NCBI GenBank assembly: GCA_905178155.1
Contig: CAJINV010000038.1
Location: forward strand, 17,278 to 59,647
DNA from: Amoebophrya sp. A120
Lineage: Eukaryota > Sar > Dinophyceae > Syndiniales > Amoebophryaceae
Length of the DNA: 42,370 nucleotides
Reading direction: 5' to 3'
Part shown: positions 31,101 to 40,703 of the stretch, piece after piece
Layout: each line of letters starts with the position of its first letter
Numbering within the stretch: position 1 is the first letter of the stretch
Position numbers and translations under genes: made by a program
The notes under the pieces: model-generated
Databases searched by the model: none
Told to the model about the DNA's origin: nothing
What the model saw: only the letters and a program-made list of their open reading frames with translations

Positions 31101-33079
31101 GAAAGAAGACGACGCCCCCGAGGCGGTAGGAATCGCGATAAACCAAAGAAAAAAAGGAGTTGCGTCCAGGTTCGAAAGCCTCCTCGCCCGCGAAGGATAT
31201 CTTGAGACGGACGAGGCCCCACAAGCCGGCGCCCCAGCCCCGGCGTGACGCCGACCAGGACTTTACGAGAGCTTTCTCTTTGTGTCACTACCGAACTTTG
31301 AGTACGACAAGACCTGTATTTCCGAGCTGTAAACGAGTACGAGAGCCCACTACACTAACGGAGCCACGCTGCACTACGAGCTTTTCTTTGCTGACGTGAT
31401 TTGAGTACGACCTGACCCGCATTTTCGAGCGGAGAACAACGAGCTGGAACATCGAGACCTTATTCCCCGACAGGACGACTTACGAAAGGCTTTTCACATG
31501 ATAGAACAGGACAGTTTTCCTTTGCTGTACTACGAACTCTTATTTGCTGAACTGACTTGTGTACGACCAGACCCGGATATGCGAGCTGAAAACTACAATC
31601 TGGAAGATCGAGTCCAGGACAATTTTCCTTTGCTGTACTACGAACTCTTATTTGCTGAACTGACTTGTGTACGACCAGACCCGGATATGCGAGCTGAAAA
31701 CTACAATCTGGGAGATCGAGTCCTTATTCCTCGCCAAGCCAATCTACGCCAGCCATTCATGTATTGCTTCTCGAAGCGCTTTTTCTTTTTGTATCGTCTT
31801 TCGAGACATTACGTCTTTCGGTCCCATCGATATCATTGTGCGTATAGGTAGTGCTTTTCGAAGCGCCGTTTCACTTTGTATCGTCTTTCGAGACATTACG
31901 ACCTTCGGTCTCATCGGTTTCATTGAAAATCTAGGTATTCATTTGGGCCTTAGGGCTTCTACCGGACTGTTCCCGCGCATGCGAGACATGACCGTGCCAC
32001 AAAGACTGCTAGGCCCCTGGAAGGACAAGGTGCGCACTTTCAAAGTTCGGAGTAAAACGCAAAAGGTAGGCGGACTGATAGAGCCGGCGCGGTATGTGGT
32101 GCTAGGCAGGGAGTACGACATCAAGCACAAAATGCGGCGGATCAACGGCAAGTTCCCCCACGCTACGATGCCGTTCTCCGGATGCCGGTTCTGCGTCGTG
32201 TTCTTCACGCACCAAACCTTCACGCAGTGCTACATGGGCGAGGGGAAAAAGGGGAGCGAGGAGATGCTGAAGAGGCAATTGGCCTGCATGAAGAACTCCT
32301 TCGGATTCTCCCTGCCGGGGGAGGTTGACTGCTGGCGCGCGAGCGCGCAGGCGTCCTGGGACAAGCAGAATGCGCTAACAAAGAAAAGAGCTGCGTTCTG
32401 GGACAGCACGCTTGAGAGGAAGGAGAAGAAACATCACAAGACCATCAGCGACAGAATGGCCCACCTGAAGCGCCTCGGCGAGCCGAAAACGTGGGAAGAA
32501 GTGAAAGACATCGTCGCGGAAGAGGAGGAACACAAAAGGATCAGGAAGCAAGCGTACCACAAAGTGCAAGGTTACCTCTACCGGAAGCGAAAGAGGGCAG
32601 AGGACGTCGCCTTACTGGATCGGGATGCCGCGAAGGCCCTGGAAGCCGGGGCGGATCTGAAGGAAATCAACAAAAAGAAAAAAACCAAGAAGAACCCTAC
32701 GAAGTCGAAGGAGTTCCAGCGAAGGGTGCAAAAGCTGATCGAAGAGGAGACGGCGAACTCCACAGTGCTCCGATACCTGGCGGCGAAGAAGAAAGGTTTA
32801 CTGGCTGGAGGGGGTGCTGGAGCAGCATCTACTTCAGGCGGAGGCATCAACACATCAAGCAAAGCGGTAGGGCAGCAACAGCCCACGACTAACGAATTGA
32901 GATCTTCGCAGCCTTCGAAGCACCAGGCAAATGCATCTGCGGATGCAGGGCGCGAACGAGGTCGCAGCGTTGCACCAAAGAAGCGCGGTCGACCGTCGAA
33001 AGCTGACGCAGAGGGTAAGGGTGATGGCGATGAGGCAAAAAGGGTTAAGGGAGAGGGTTTGGGTTCTTCGGGTAAGTAG
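25101..33079 (+). CDS. Gene C: Ser/Lys-rich protein with split 2-oxoglutarate/Fe(II) dioxygenase-like domain and AT-hook
   Basis: Exon 1 ends at 26588. A GT-AG intron (26589-28135, phase 0) leads to exon 2 at 28136, joining LSLILQQ to VFDNEGNKVAKS. Exon 2 runs open to 29476. Exon 3 begins somewhere in 31.9-32.05 kb and is open to 33079. The N-terminus is disordered (poly-Ser, Lys-rich, acidic tracts). The iron-ligand pair H-x-D (IHTDRGN, codons 29237-29245) plus GDYEGGGFFEYD sit in exon 2. The distal ligand region GKFPHATMPFSGCRF (His 32159-32161) sits in exon 3. This layout matches the dioxygenase-like domain common in dinoflagellate proteins and retroelements. The C-terminus is basic with an AT-hook (KKRGRPSK, about 32979), so a nuclear role is inferred. 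The start is uncertain: 25101 is the first in-frame ATG, but the frame is open from 24468. A strong donor (G|GTAAGT at 33071/33072) suggests further exons. Confidence 0.6.
26742..27380. repeat. ACCTTCAGAAGGT repeat field in gene C intron 1
   Basis: About twenty copies of CTTCAGAAGG or its complement CTTCTGAAGG lie in about 640 bp, separated by A/T-rich spacers. Many occur as neighbouring inverted pairs, and each core is itself nearly palindromic. This would allow many small hairpins. The units are scattered, not a strict tandem array, and the field lies inside the 1,547-nt intron. Confidence 0.85.
27660..27957. repeat. AGTGAGATCTCA palindrome field in gene C intron 1
   Basis: Repeated palindromic motifs (GTGAGATCTCA, GAGATCTCGC, AGATCTCGCTGAGATCTCAC) alternate with copies of TTTGGGCCGCC and TTTTGAAAAAAGT. 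The field is a second palindromic repeat family, unrelated to the CTTCAGAAGG field 300 bp upstream. Confidence 0.8.
29485..31248 (+). CDS. 587-codon ORF inside the interrupted gene C; possible RNA-virus polymerase-like relic
   Basis: The ORF is uninterrupted from ATG to TGA and starts 8 nt after the exon 2 stop, in another frame. It is compositionally unlike gene C: few Ser/Lys runs, a mixed globular composition, and no recognisable intron. Residues 112-123 (EAIVISHDDSQD) place a His-Asp-Asp-Ser between hydrophobic residues, reminiscent of motif C of negative-strand RNA virus polymerases, where SDD is usual. A Gly about 39 residues upstream and a KSAK segment downstream are compatible with motif B and D/E positions. 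A clear motif A is not visible, so at most a part of a polymerase is present. The end is acidic, then Pro/Ala-rich. It could equally be a host protein or an ORF of an unknown mobile element. ORF confidence is high; the polymerase idea is weak. Confidence 0.5.
   Translation: MIRVAQEIIRSDFRAAMCYAKRDISQVYQREAVAVDEKPSFLSDFIQSMYDKFPHAKDRKTAMGCVDDTDLEIAFRKIDAGPRLPVVTAMIAEHFEIMAEVTKTFLAVRKCEAIVISHDDSQDAATECNELATAIQQSLRIFGKTIRIVKSAKLFGFPIACQVGSIYRSACRQHLCFALAITREVFRLLGNKPTLEDFNQVPGWATTSRVRHLLVVLKYYDEPLFNEITNEIAVRLMQFYGVTSKNLSRFVRGFAEAEGEPISAGDIFFAGVMGIKNWKERYDRTIRRAATSELIALNETRYDFLLQAACWGLSGTEKEDRLRLLTSDEMKFALPHRISYDLLRANSTMRKEGVTIQHENESDSDEPATDTRGDDVFYRGRNNTAYLKTSSGRRFAANIMLPDANLMKPSVAANAAYAKNVAELVLRYGDLLTGRTTWIFSLSLAAVKKNPATAHEIYAAAADVAKKKQGSERPGPRFRISSTSPIWNQREWATVPLVSSSVADFCYINPKEWDSIDPAANDTSENVFDLFEDAELLTEKEDDAPEAVGIAINQRKKGVASRFESLLAREGYLETDEAPQAGAPAPA
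31286..31730. repeat. decaying 108-bp tandem repeat encoding 36 residues per unit
   Basis: Two near-identical 108-bp units (about 31509-31616 and 31617-31724) both read in one frame as FPLLYYELLFAELTCVRPDP followed by DMRAENYNL. A weaker copy at about 31369-31480 keeps VRPDP, RAEN and LIPRQ in the same frame but has one in-frame TGA. A still weaker one lies at about 31286-31340. The frame 31498-31851 runs through both good copies. Whether it is translated is unknown. Confidence 0.75.
31766..31925. repeat. 87-bp tandem duplication beside gene C exon 3
   Basis: Two copies spaced 87 bp share CGAAGCGC, TGTATCGTCTTTCGAGACAT and CATCG-TTTCATTG blocks, with substitutions. It follows directly after the 108-bp array and lies just before the inferred start of gene C exon 3. 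No function was seen. Confidence 0.7.
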
Positions 33080-33900
33080 GTTCAGTCTCTTCATCAGCTT
33101 TGCGAATTGAATATCGTCGATCGCGATGAAACTTTTCCAAAAGCCGAGGACCACTTCTTGTTCTTTCGAAGAAAACCGACAAATTCGTTCGAAAAATATT
33201 ATAAATATTGATTTAGATACCTAAGCTAACAAGTTGACCAGTGAGAGCAGGCGTTCCACCCTTTTTACAATAAGATTTATGCCTCACGAAAAATGCGCGG
33301 TACGGGTACCAAGAATGCGACAAATCGATAGACATAGAACTACTAAAGCGACAAAATATAACCAGCGACAAAGAGCTTCTTTTGAGCTAAGGGTCTCCTG
33401 ATGTCCCTTTTTAATCTTGGACATTCGAGCACCTGTCTGCCAGAGACAAGATGCGCATTCCAGAAGAGGTCCCTCATTTTGATGCGTCTTGCTTCCGATT
33501 TCGTTTTCTCTTTATGCTTTTCAATGGACTAGGGAAAACCAAAACGAAAATACGACTAAAAGTATATTGGAAACAGAGCTGCAAGAAACGAGACGCTTCG
33601 AAAGTAGGAGCCGGATGACCAACATCATCTTACTTTTCAGGCGCAGGAGGCAGATGAAACGTGTAGAAGTTGTTCGGTCCGCGATCTATCTTCCTTAGTC
33701 GAAGCTGATTAAAAAGTGAAATGGATTTTTGGGCTTTGTTGGATCAGAGCAAGAACGAACACACTCCACATGGATATTCAGTTGGCAGAAGAAAGTATTA
33801 GAGCTCATCAAGATCATGAGGGATCTTGATGTCTGACTCTGAACGTGAATCCGCAAGATAAATACAAAACGAAAACGCTTTTTTTCATATTTCTTTTCAG
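33080..33900. other. probable intron(s) at the 3' end of gene C
   Basis: The region begins with a strong donor (GTAAGT at 33072) and ends with acceptor TTTCTTTTCAG at 33900. Several pyrimidine-AG sites (about 33532 and 33641) could border tiny exons, but none could be joined in a consistent frame. Confidence 0.45.
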
Positions 33901-33981
33901 AACAGCGATGCTGAACGCGCCAAGAAAAACCTTGACACGTACCAGAAACAGAAAGCAAAATTAGTATACGTAGACGAGTGA
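33901..33981 (+). CDS. candidate terminal exon encoding NSDAERAKKNLDTYQKQKAK...
   Basis: Directly after a good acceptor (TTTCTTTTCAG), 26 codons read NSDAERAKKNLDTYQKQKAK then LVYVDE and a TGA at 33979-33981. The charged, helix-like sequence looks coding. It is probably the last exon of gene C. It needs a phase-0 donor, while the visible gene C donor at 33071 is phase 1, so at least one exon between them is missing from my model. Confidence 0.45.
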   Translation, partial: NSDAERAKKNLDTYQKQKAKLVYVDE

Positions 33982-34210
33982 TGAAGGGCATGTACTAGAT
34001 TCTCTTCGTTCTCACAGACGACTTCTTTTCAAGTCGGTCCAAATTTTGTCTGGACTAGTAGTTGAACTTCTTCGGCTGTTTTTGATAAATCAACTTTTTT
34101 GATATTTTCTTGTTGCCGCTTTCGCGAAACCGAAACGTAACAAATTTTCTTTGGGCTTTTTTCTTTAACAAAAACGCTTAATGTCAACACCAACACGAAC
34201 GAGGGAAAAA

Positions 34211-36796
34211 ATGTCATCGTTGAGCCGGTTCTTCCTCCTTTTTCTTATGTGCAGCAGTGGGGGGGAGAACGAGAACGGCATGTGCCCGACTGCTTACAGC
34301 GATCAAAGTACTCTCGTCTACTCCTCGTTGGTGTTGACAATAAACTGTGCTTTTAGACTCGCAGCTTTTTCCGGCCGGACGAGCGTGCTGGTCGGTGCAG
34401 CGTTTGTGCAGTCAACCTACTTATCATCAACACCTCCTGGAGACGAGTTTTCATTGCCCTCGCTCACAACCAGATCACCTATCACCACAAAGGCGTTCGA
34501 TGAAGACGAAGAAGTTGCCGACGAGCGTCCGGAAGTATCTTCGCTCGCACCTCCTGCTGCTCTGCAAGACTTTGATGTTGATAGCGGTAGAACTACAACC
34601 ACCATCACCAACGAAACAGCTTTTACATCAGATCTACGCAGCCCCACGTCCGAGGATATTCCGGGAGGAAGTGGTGACTTTCAGATACAATGGATCAGTT
34701 CGTCAACAACCAGTGGAGACCAAGTCGTGGAAGGCGAAGGTCAGGACGTTGGACTCGTCGCAGTGCCAGGTTCTGAAGGCAAACCAGAAGACGTGTCTTG
34801 TCTCTCGTCACCCAATAGGACGCGAACAAAAAGCAAGTCGTCCACTGGCGCCGCTTCGTCCACAACGACTCTGCGCTACAGCTCAAGCAGCAACAGTGGC
34901 GGAAGTGCGGCGAGCAGTGGCAGAAGCGGGAGGCCAAGTAACACAGTGCTGGTCCTTGCAGGAGATGCGGCTGGCGCAAGCGCATCAAGCACTCAAGCGA
35001 GCACGGTTGTCTTTCCTTCGCGTCCGTTTCTGTCTGAAATGCTGGCGACTGAAGGGGGTTCTTGTACGAGTAAATCATACGACGCTCCGCACTTGTTTGA
35101 CCGGGCCACGACGCCTGGAGGTGATTCGCGTGTTTCGAAACTCCAACAGAAGTCAAACCGATTTTGTTCCGACGGTGTGGAGGCGTCAGAAGAATTTTCA
35201 CCATCGCCGAGCCGACTCGACCCACACACTTTCGGCAGTGCGGAAAGCGGAAGCAGCTCGACGGGCCGGCACGGGGGCGACGAGAGGCAGTTTCTGTGGG
35301 AAGCGATAGATCTAGATAATCCAGATGTCCGCACGTCTACTCCGTCTCCAGCGACGAAAAGCGATACCGATATGCCTGAGCACAGAAATGACTGGCGAAT
35401 AAAAGCACAGCCATCGGGTGGAAGATACAGCAGCACAGATTCGAAGAAACTGTCACAATTTGCAAGAAGTAGAACCGGAACCACGAACTTACACGAGCGG
35501 ATAAAGAGGACGCAAGCCGACCTTGTCGCCTTTGAACGCTCCATTCCGTCGCTGAAGCACTCTCCGAAAGCGCAACCACTGCAATTCATGGCGCTTGAAA
35601 AGAAAGAGGGGACATCAAAAATGGAAGCTCCTTCTGCCAGCAAGCTTTCGAAACGCCGACTGAAGCTGCATCAGGGGCAAGCAAGTATCGAAGTTAATGA
35701 GGACCGACTACGCCGGGAGAAAGTGAAGCACTTTCTTGTACGTCTACGTGCAGAGGCTATAATGGCCTCCGGCATCGCCCGCGGCGACGATCATGGTGTT
35801 TCGGGAGCAGCAGCTACTGATATGCTTACTCGACTCGGAGAGGACCATCGTGATCATACAATGCATAGCCATCGGGATCAAACTTCGCCCAGAAGCAGTT
35901 TTCTGGAAAATAACTCGGACGCGGCCTACCTACCTGTCTCGCTTTTTTCTGAAGATGAAGTTGAAGGGGAAGAGCCAATTCAAATAAAAGAACAGACACC
36001 TCTCGACAAGGAAAAAGAGCGTTTGTCATTTATTTTGCCAAAAACTTCTTGTTCTAAAGGAGCATCATCTTCAACATCTCCACCCCGTGCTGCGGACGAT
36101 GAGAAAAGGACATCCGCCTGCCGGAAGCACCACCAGCGAGAAGCCGGCGTGGCACTAGCAGTTGGCACCAAAAAGGGTAAGAACATGACTCGGCAATCCT
36201 CTGGGGGCTCTAGCAAAACTTCTCCTGCCGCGTCTGCTGCGAGTTTTTCATCTTCTTGCACAGACCGGAACGCCATCCACCGCCACAACCTATTTCACGA
36301 ATTGAAGCGGGACTTTTTCAAAACACAGGAATTGCGCGCCGAGCAGCGATATTACCGAAACAGTTGGGGGGAACAAGAAGTAGAGAAACCTTTTGTGAAG
36401 AGTGGATTCCACGAGCAGCTTCTGTCAACACCGCTGCAGTGGCCGCTCTTTTTTCCGGCATCTAGTAGCTCGTCGTGCACTTCTACTTCTGAAGATGAAG
36501 CGTTATTTGAGGACTGCAGCGATGCTACTGGTAGTGAAAAAGATTCCTCCGCCGCCGCGCCTGCGATCAGTATGGGTGCGGATAGCCCGTGGTCTGCAGC
36601 TTCCGCGGAAGAAGCACCCTGGATCCCTCCTGCGGGTCCGGGGTTGGCTGAAATGTTTCGCTGCGTCAAGCTTCCGGGGCGACGCCGTCCGGGTGCGCTG
36701 CCGTTTCGGGGAAGGCAAGGTAATTGGGGTGATGGAACATCTTCGGCAAGCGCTACACGACTTGCGCATAGTCTTTCAACCAAACTGTCGTTGTAA
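34211..36796 (+). CDS. Gene D: Ser-rich secreted-type protein, about 861 aa, unknown
   Basis: The frame is open from an ATG at 34181. The ATG at 34211 is preferred because it gives a typical signal peptide (MSSLSRFFLLFLMCSSG). A second hydrophobic stretch follows at about residues 34-65. Most of the protein is Ser/Thr-rich and disordered. More ordered, basic segments are ERIKRTQADLVAFERSIPSL and EDRLRREKVKHFLVRLRAEA near the middle and LFHELKRDFFKTQELRAEQR near residue 710. No family was recognised. The ORF stop is at 36794-36796, but a donor AAG|GTAATT at 36719/36720 (phase 1) could instead lead to the exon at 39288, which would make the last 25 codons intronic. Confidence 0.55.
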   Translation: MSSLSRFFLLFLMCSSGGENENGMCPTAYSDQSTLVYSSLVLTINCAFRLAAFSGRTSVLVGAAFVQSTYLSSTPPGDEFSLPSLTTRSPITTKAFDEDEEVADERPEVSSLAPPAALQDFDVDSGRTTTTITNETAFTSDLRSPTSEDIPGGSGDFQIQWISSSTTSGDQVVEGEGQDVGLVAVPGSEGKPEDVSCLSSPNRTRTKSKSSTGAASSTTTLRYSSSSNSGGSAASSGRSGRPSNTVLVLAGDAAGASASSTQASTVVFPSRPFLSEMLATEGGSCTSKSYDAPHLFDRATTPGGDSRVSKLQQKSNRFCSDGVEASEEFSPSPSRLDPHTFGSAESGSSSTGRHGGDERQFLWEAIDLDNPDVRTSTPSPATKSDTDMPEHRNDWRIKAQPSGGRYSSTDSKKLSQFARSRTGTTNLHERIKRTQADLVAFERSIPSLKHSPKAQPLQFMALEKKEGTSKMEAPSASKLSKRRLKLHQGQASIEVNEDRLRREKVKHFLVRLRAEAIMASGIARGDDHGVSGAAATDMLTRLGEDHRDHTMHSHRDQTSPRSSFLENNSDAAYLPVSLFSEDEVEGEEPIQIKEQTPLDKEKERLSFILPKTSCSKGASSSTSPPRAADDEKRTSACRKHHQREAGVALAVGTKKGKNMTRQSSGGSSKTSPAASAASFSSSCTDRNAIHRHNLFHELKRDFFKTQELRAEQRYYRNSWGEQEVEKPFVKSGFHEQLLSTPLQWPLFFPASSSSSCTSTSEDEALFEDCSDATGSEKDSSAAAPAISMGADSPWSAASAEEAPWIPPAGPGLAEMFRCVKLPGRRRPGALPFRGRQGNWGDGTSSASATRLAHSLSTKLSL

Positions 36797-37671
36797 AAAA
36801 AGACTTGAGACTTAATGCTTGTAATCTTGGCGCAACGTGTGCGTGAGCTTGCTAGCTCTCGGCTTTTATACAACACGCATATTATTAAATTCAATTGTTG
36901 CACTTGCAGCAGCAGCTTACAATGTAGCGCCTGTACTTCTACTTACATAGAGCAGTTTCATTTTTACTCGTGCACTTTGGGCGGTCTCTATTTTTGCATA
37001 ATCGCACGACCCGATCTCATAGAAGCATCAATCTTCCGAAGGTGAGCATAAACTCAAAGAAGCCTACTAACTAAATAGTATACACTTACACGTCAAGCGT
37101 CAAGGACCACCGGCCACGAAACAAGCTTTGCCTGCTGCACATTGTTCTAATATCACACTACACACACATGATACACACCCCACCTTCTAGAGTGATAGTT
37201 CCTGTGAGCGATTGGATGCGAAATGAGATCCACAGACCTGGATCCCCGATGGAAGATCTCGATCGCAGAGCAGGATCCGAATGAGATCATTTTCACCCTG
37301 ATGATCCCATTAGTAGTGACCGATGGATATCAATTGATACGTGCAGATGATCCCAGATTATACCGAGCCCTCAAATGCTCCATGCCAAAAATTACACGAA
37401 TGTGGTCTTTGAACTGTGTCCGATGAGGGAAAATGAATGCAGGTCTCGATAGAAATTAGGCCTTCTTCACCTTCCAGAAGTATCGATCTCCACCTGTCGT
37501 TTTCGACAACTCTTAGGAATGGTTTTCTTGTTGCCCTCCGACAACCGCCCAGGTGAGAGTTGCATGCTAAGTCTAGATTAGTACACCCTGAAAGATTATC
37601 AACGACTTGTTTACAACATTATTTCGAGTTTGCAGTCTTCAAGCATAAACATTTGAGCGAAGAAAAAAAAT
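36797..37671. other. non-coding region downstream of gene D (intron or intergenic)
   Basis: No exon could be proven. An open stretch at 37223-37426 reads like protein (DPRWKISIAEQDPNEIIFTL) but has no convincing splice sites. It is also rich in GATC-containing repeats, so it may be a fragment of a mobile element. Confidence 0.35.
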
Positions 37672-39255
37672 GGTAAAACAAGGAATCAAGTTGAGGTCAT
37701 GGAATCAAGTTAACTGGAATCAAGTTAGACCTGGAATCAGGTTATATAGAATCAAGTTAAACCCGGAATCAAGTTACATGGAATCAAGTTACTACCTGGA
37801 ATCAAGTGGAATGGAATCAAGTAAACCACCACAACTTCATCCCCATCAGTCCTTCGCCTCGCAATGCCTCCTCTTGGAAGAATCTATCTGCTGCGCTTTT
37901 TGTGTTTTGTGACTGCCACACCCTCGCGCCTAAAGTTCTTCGCTTTTTTTTTTTTCAAAGGCGGCCACGTTTATCAAAGGTGTCTGGCTTTTCTTCCTCT
38001 GGTCGATAGAGACGAGGCGAGTAATGTTATAGCTAAGCTTTGCGCGCCCGTTTTGTTTTACGGCTCTTTGCCGAAAGTTTTCAAGGCTTTCGCCTTGCGA
38101 AGTTCCCGGGATTCCATTTGTGTCTCCTTCCCTCGGAAGGGGTGTGTCTCTGGGAATTCCGTCTTCATTTCGCCTTCCCTCGGGAGACCCATTGCTCATG
38201 GGACTCCGTTTCCACTTCGCATTCCTGGGGATGGTGTCAGTCTCGGGGGATTCCGTTTTTCCTTCCTGCGGAAGGTGTCTCGGGGGCCGCCATTTCGCCG
38301 CCCTTGCCCTCTGGTAGGTCTCTCCAGGGATTCTATTTCGCCTCCTTCGGAAGGTATCTTGGGCGATTGGCAGGGATCTCATCTCTGGCAGTTCCATCTT
38401 GTCTTCCCGATGTTCGGGGTTTCCGCCTGCAGCACTAAGGGGCCGCGGCTTCGCCTCAGGTGTTTGGCATGCCATTTGCCAACTTTGGCCCCTTCGCCTT
38501 GGGGAGATTCGGGGCGTTTACCTTCGGAAGCGCCGAAGCGTTCACCTTCGGAGGCTTCGAAGCTTCTTTGGCTTCGACAGCCTCGGATGTGTCGCCTTCG
38601 GAAGCTTTGGCGGGTCTCCCCCTGGCGGAAGGCCCGCTGCTTGATTGCCTCTCGGGGGAGTCTGTTATTTCCTGGCTGGCGCGAAGCTTTCGCCATCGAC
38701 TCCAGATTGATGAATGGCCCGAGCTTATTGACACCTCCTGCGCGACGTGGGCGGTTCGGGGTTTTTCTGTGCCCGGGCTCGCCGAGGCGTTTTGGATTCG
38801 GCTTCGGAGCGCGCAAGTTTGCCGCTGTCCGGGGCTGAGCGCGTGCGCTTACCGCTTTTGCGCCGGGGGCCCCGGGTTTTTTCTTTTGTGTCCCGGGGCC
38901 TCGTCACATCTACGCCCCGGGGCCCCGGAACATACATGGCCCGTCGGAAGGCAGGCCAGCCTTCGGTAAAGGTAGGAAGGCGGGGGGCCCGAAGCACAGG
39001 CTGGCGCGTGCATGGTGAATAACGTTTGGCGGAGGAGATAACGGGACCCGCGCAGTGCTTCTGGGGGAAACGGGAAACGGGACACGCAACGTGCTCCCAC
39101 GTAACGGGATTCCGGGGATCAACTTGATTCCACGCAACTTGATTCCAGGACCCAACCTGATTCCAGTCAACTTGATTCCAGAGTCCAACTTGATTCCATT
39201 TAACTTGATTCCAGTTACCAACTTGATTCCAACAATTTGACCAACTTGATTCCTT
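37672..39255. mobile_element. foldback-type element, complete copy 2
   Basis: About 1.58 kb long. The left arm (37672-37831) has about ten GGAATCAAGTT units; the right arm (about 39109-39255) has the same units inverted (AACTTGATTCC). Spacers such as GGAATCA-(A/G)GTT, AACT and ACCTGG also match in inverted order. The interior is related to copy 1 at 23.06-24.0 kb, with CCTTCGGAAG-rich degenerate units. No transposase was found; the 324-codon + strand frame overlaps equally open frames on the other strand. It sits in A/T runs and 30 bp upstream of an acceptor at 39287. Confidence 0.85.
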
Positions 39256-39287
39256 GGGCGTCCTTTTTTTTTCATTTACTATGCCAG

Positions 39288-39790
39288 GCCTATCGGGAAG
39301 TGACTACGATTGCGACAGGAATTTTAGAAAATCTTTTTGCGAGCGGGGTGTTTGATTGAACGGCGCGCGGACATGCGAAAGATATCTGTCGTGCCTCGTT
39401 GACTACATGGACAAGTTTCAATTTGTAGTTGCTTCCGATGGTCCAGATCTCTGTGATGAAATCATAAAAGTTGCAGGTAAGTGCTTTTTGCAGTTTCGCA
39501 GTTAAAGAGCCGCTCAAAGAAAAATGGGTCCGCTTTGTTCGAAATTGCTTTTCGTTTTCTCCCCTACTTCTGCCTTGCCTCTATCATGTTGATCGGTCTC
39601 TTCACTCTCAACACTCAGTCTCATGGAAGTGCTTTATTGCAAATTAGGTGAACCCTTGTGACGCGTTGGGCCGCAAAGTACTCTTTCGTCTATTTTCGAC
39701 TCATTAGACGATGGCACGCACGACCACGTTCTTCGTTCAATGGAAGAGAGTGTTGCCAGTGCGCTCGCGCATTTTGGATCTTTGACGTAG
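39288..39790 (+). CDS. 3'-terminal exons of a gene, possibly gene D
   Basis: Acceptor ACTATGCCAG ends at 39287. The most clearly coding part is about 39356-39476, reading CERYLSCLVDYMDKFQFVVA then SDGPDLCDEIIKVA. It ends at a textbook donor G|GTAAGT (39476/39477). A GT-AG intron (39477-39707) joins in phase to DDGTHDHVLRSMEESVASAL and a TAG at 39788-39790. Upstream in the same frame lies LSGSDYDCDRNFRKSFCERG V, separated by an in-frame TGA at 39353-39355. A phase-1 entry at 39288 would match the phase-1 donor of gene D. The alternative frame AYREVTTIATGILENLFASG also looks coding from 39288. The family is unknown. Confidence 0.5.
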
Positions 39791-40703
39791 TTGTCCAAAT
39801 TTCGGTGTGAAAATATTTTGCATCCGTCTCTGTCTCTCGTGTACAACCGTGTGTTTAGTTAACATAAGTTTGAGTACTGGGTTTCCAATTATGTGCTCTT
39901 GGGTCTTTCTGGTCTGATGCATTTCGGTACGCCATCTATGGAAATGATCGAGCCCGCTGCTGGAGGATCTTGTGTTCCCACACTGAGTCTGTGAAGAAAC
40001 AAAAAATCTGTCATACACATTTTTCGTGAAAATAGTTTTTTCTTGTTTTTTACACAACGAGAAATTGATGCGAGAAAAGATGAATCTGTGATGCACGAAA
40101 TCGAATTGGACAATTTCTGTACACACACCAAATGAAGACAGTCTTTTGTGGGTATCTCAATGAATGCGACCGTGCGAAACTCAAGCTGAGTTTTAATATC
40201 TCTATTTCTTGTTCGAGTCGTCGGTCCAACATTGGTGGAGAACCTGACTGTTTATTCCCATTCCCGTAAATGACTTCTCACCCCATCGGAAACAGTAGCA
40301 CTAGTTTTCGTCTTCTTGTCTTCCTTTGTAGGTGTCGTAGATCATTTTCGGTTTACAAAGCAAGTCATTGCATTTTCATACGTTTGTAATGCGAATTGAA
40401 AACTAATCCTTTCCTTCGGTAACATCCATGAAAGACTTGGGCCAGCTACGAAGTTACTTTTTGAAACATTAAGAAGATTTTTTTGCCCACCAGTCGGTGA
40501 CTATTTCGGTACAGAGTCGCAATTTCTCATGCGTTTTTTGTGCCAAATGCTTTTTTTTTTGAAAAATTGAAGTAGAAATGCAGCATGAAATGCTGCCAAA
40601 TTTGCTTTTTTCGACCTGTTTCATATCTACATAAGCATTTTAAATTTTAAAATTAGCCCTGATAACAACATAGAATTGGCCAAGTAACAAATTTTAAAAA
40701 TAG
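39791..40703. other. AT-rich intergenic DNA with one retroelement-related block
   Basis: No gene was found. At about 39932-39972 there is a block of about 40 bp (ATGGAAATGATCGAGCCCGC and following) that recurs near 41153 beside the gag fragment. A short hairpin-like GCAGCATGAAATGCTGC lies near 40579. Confidence 0.5.

Noticed and set aside
37864-38838. 324-codon frame inside foldback copy 2 as a transposase
   Set aside because: The frame is not conserved as a protein between the two copies, other frames are equally open, and no DDE-type or other catalytic pattern is visible.
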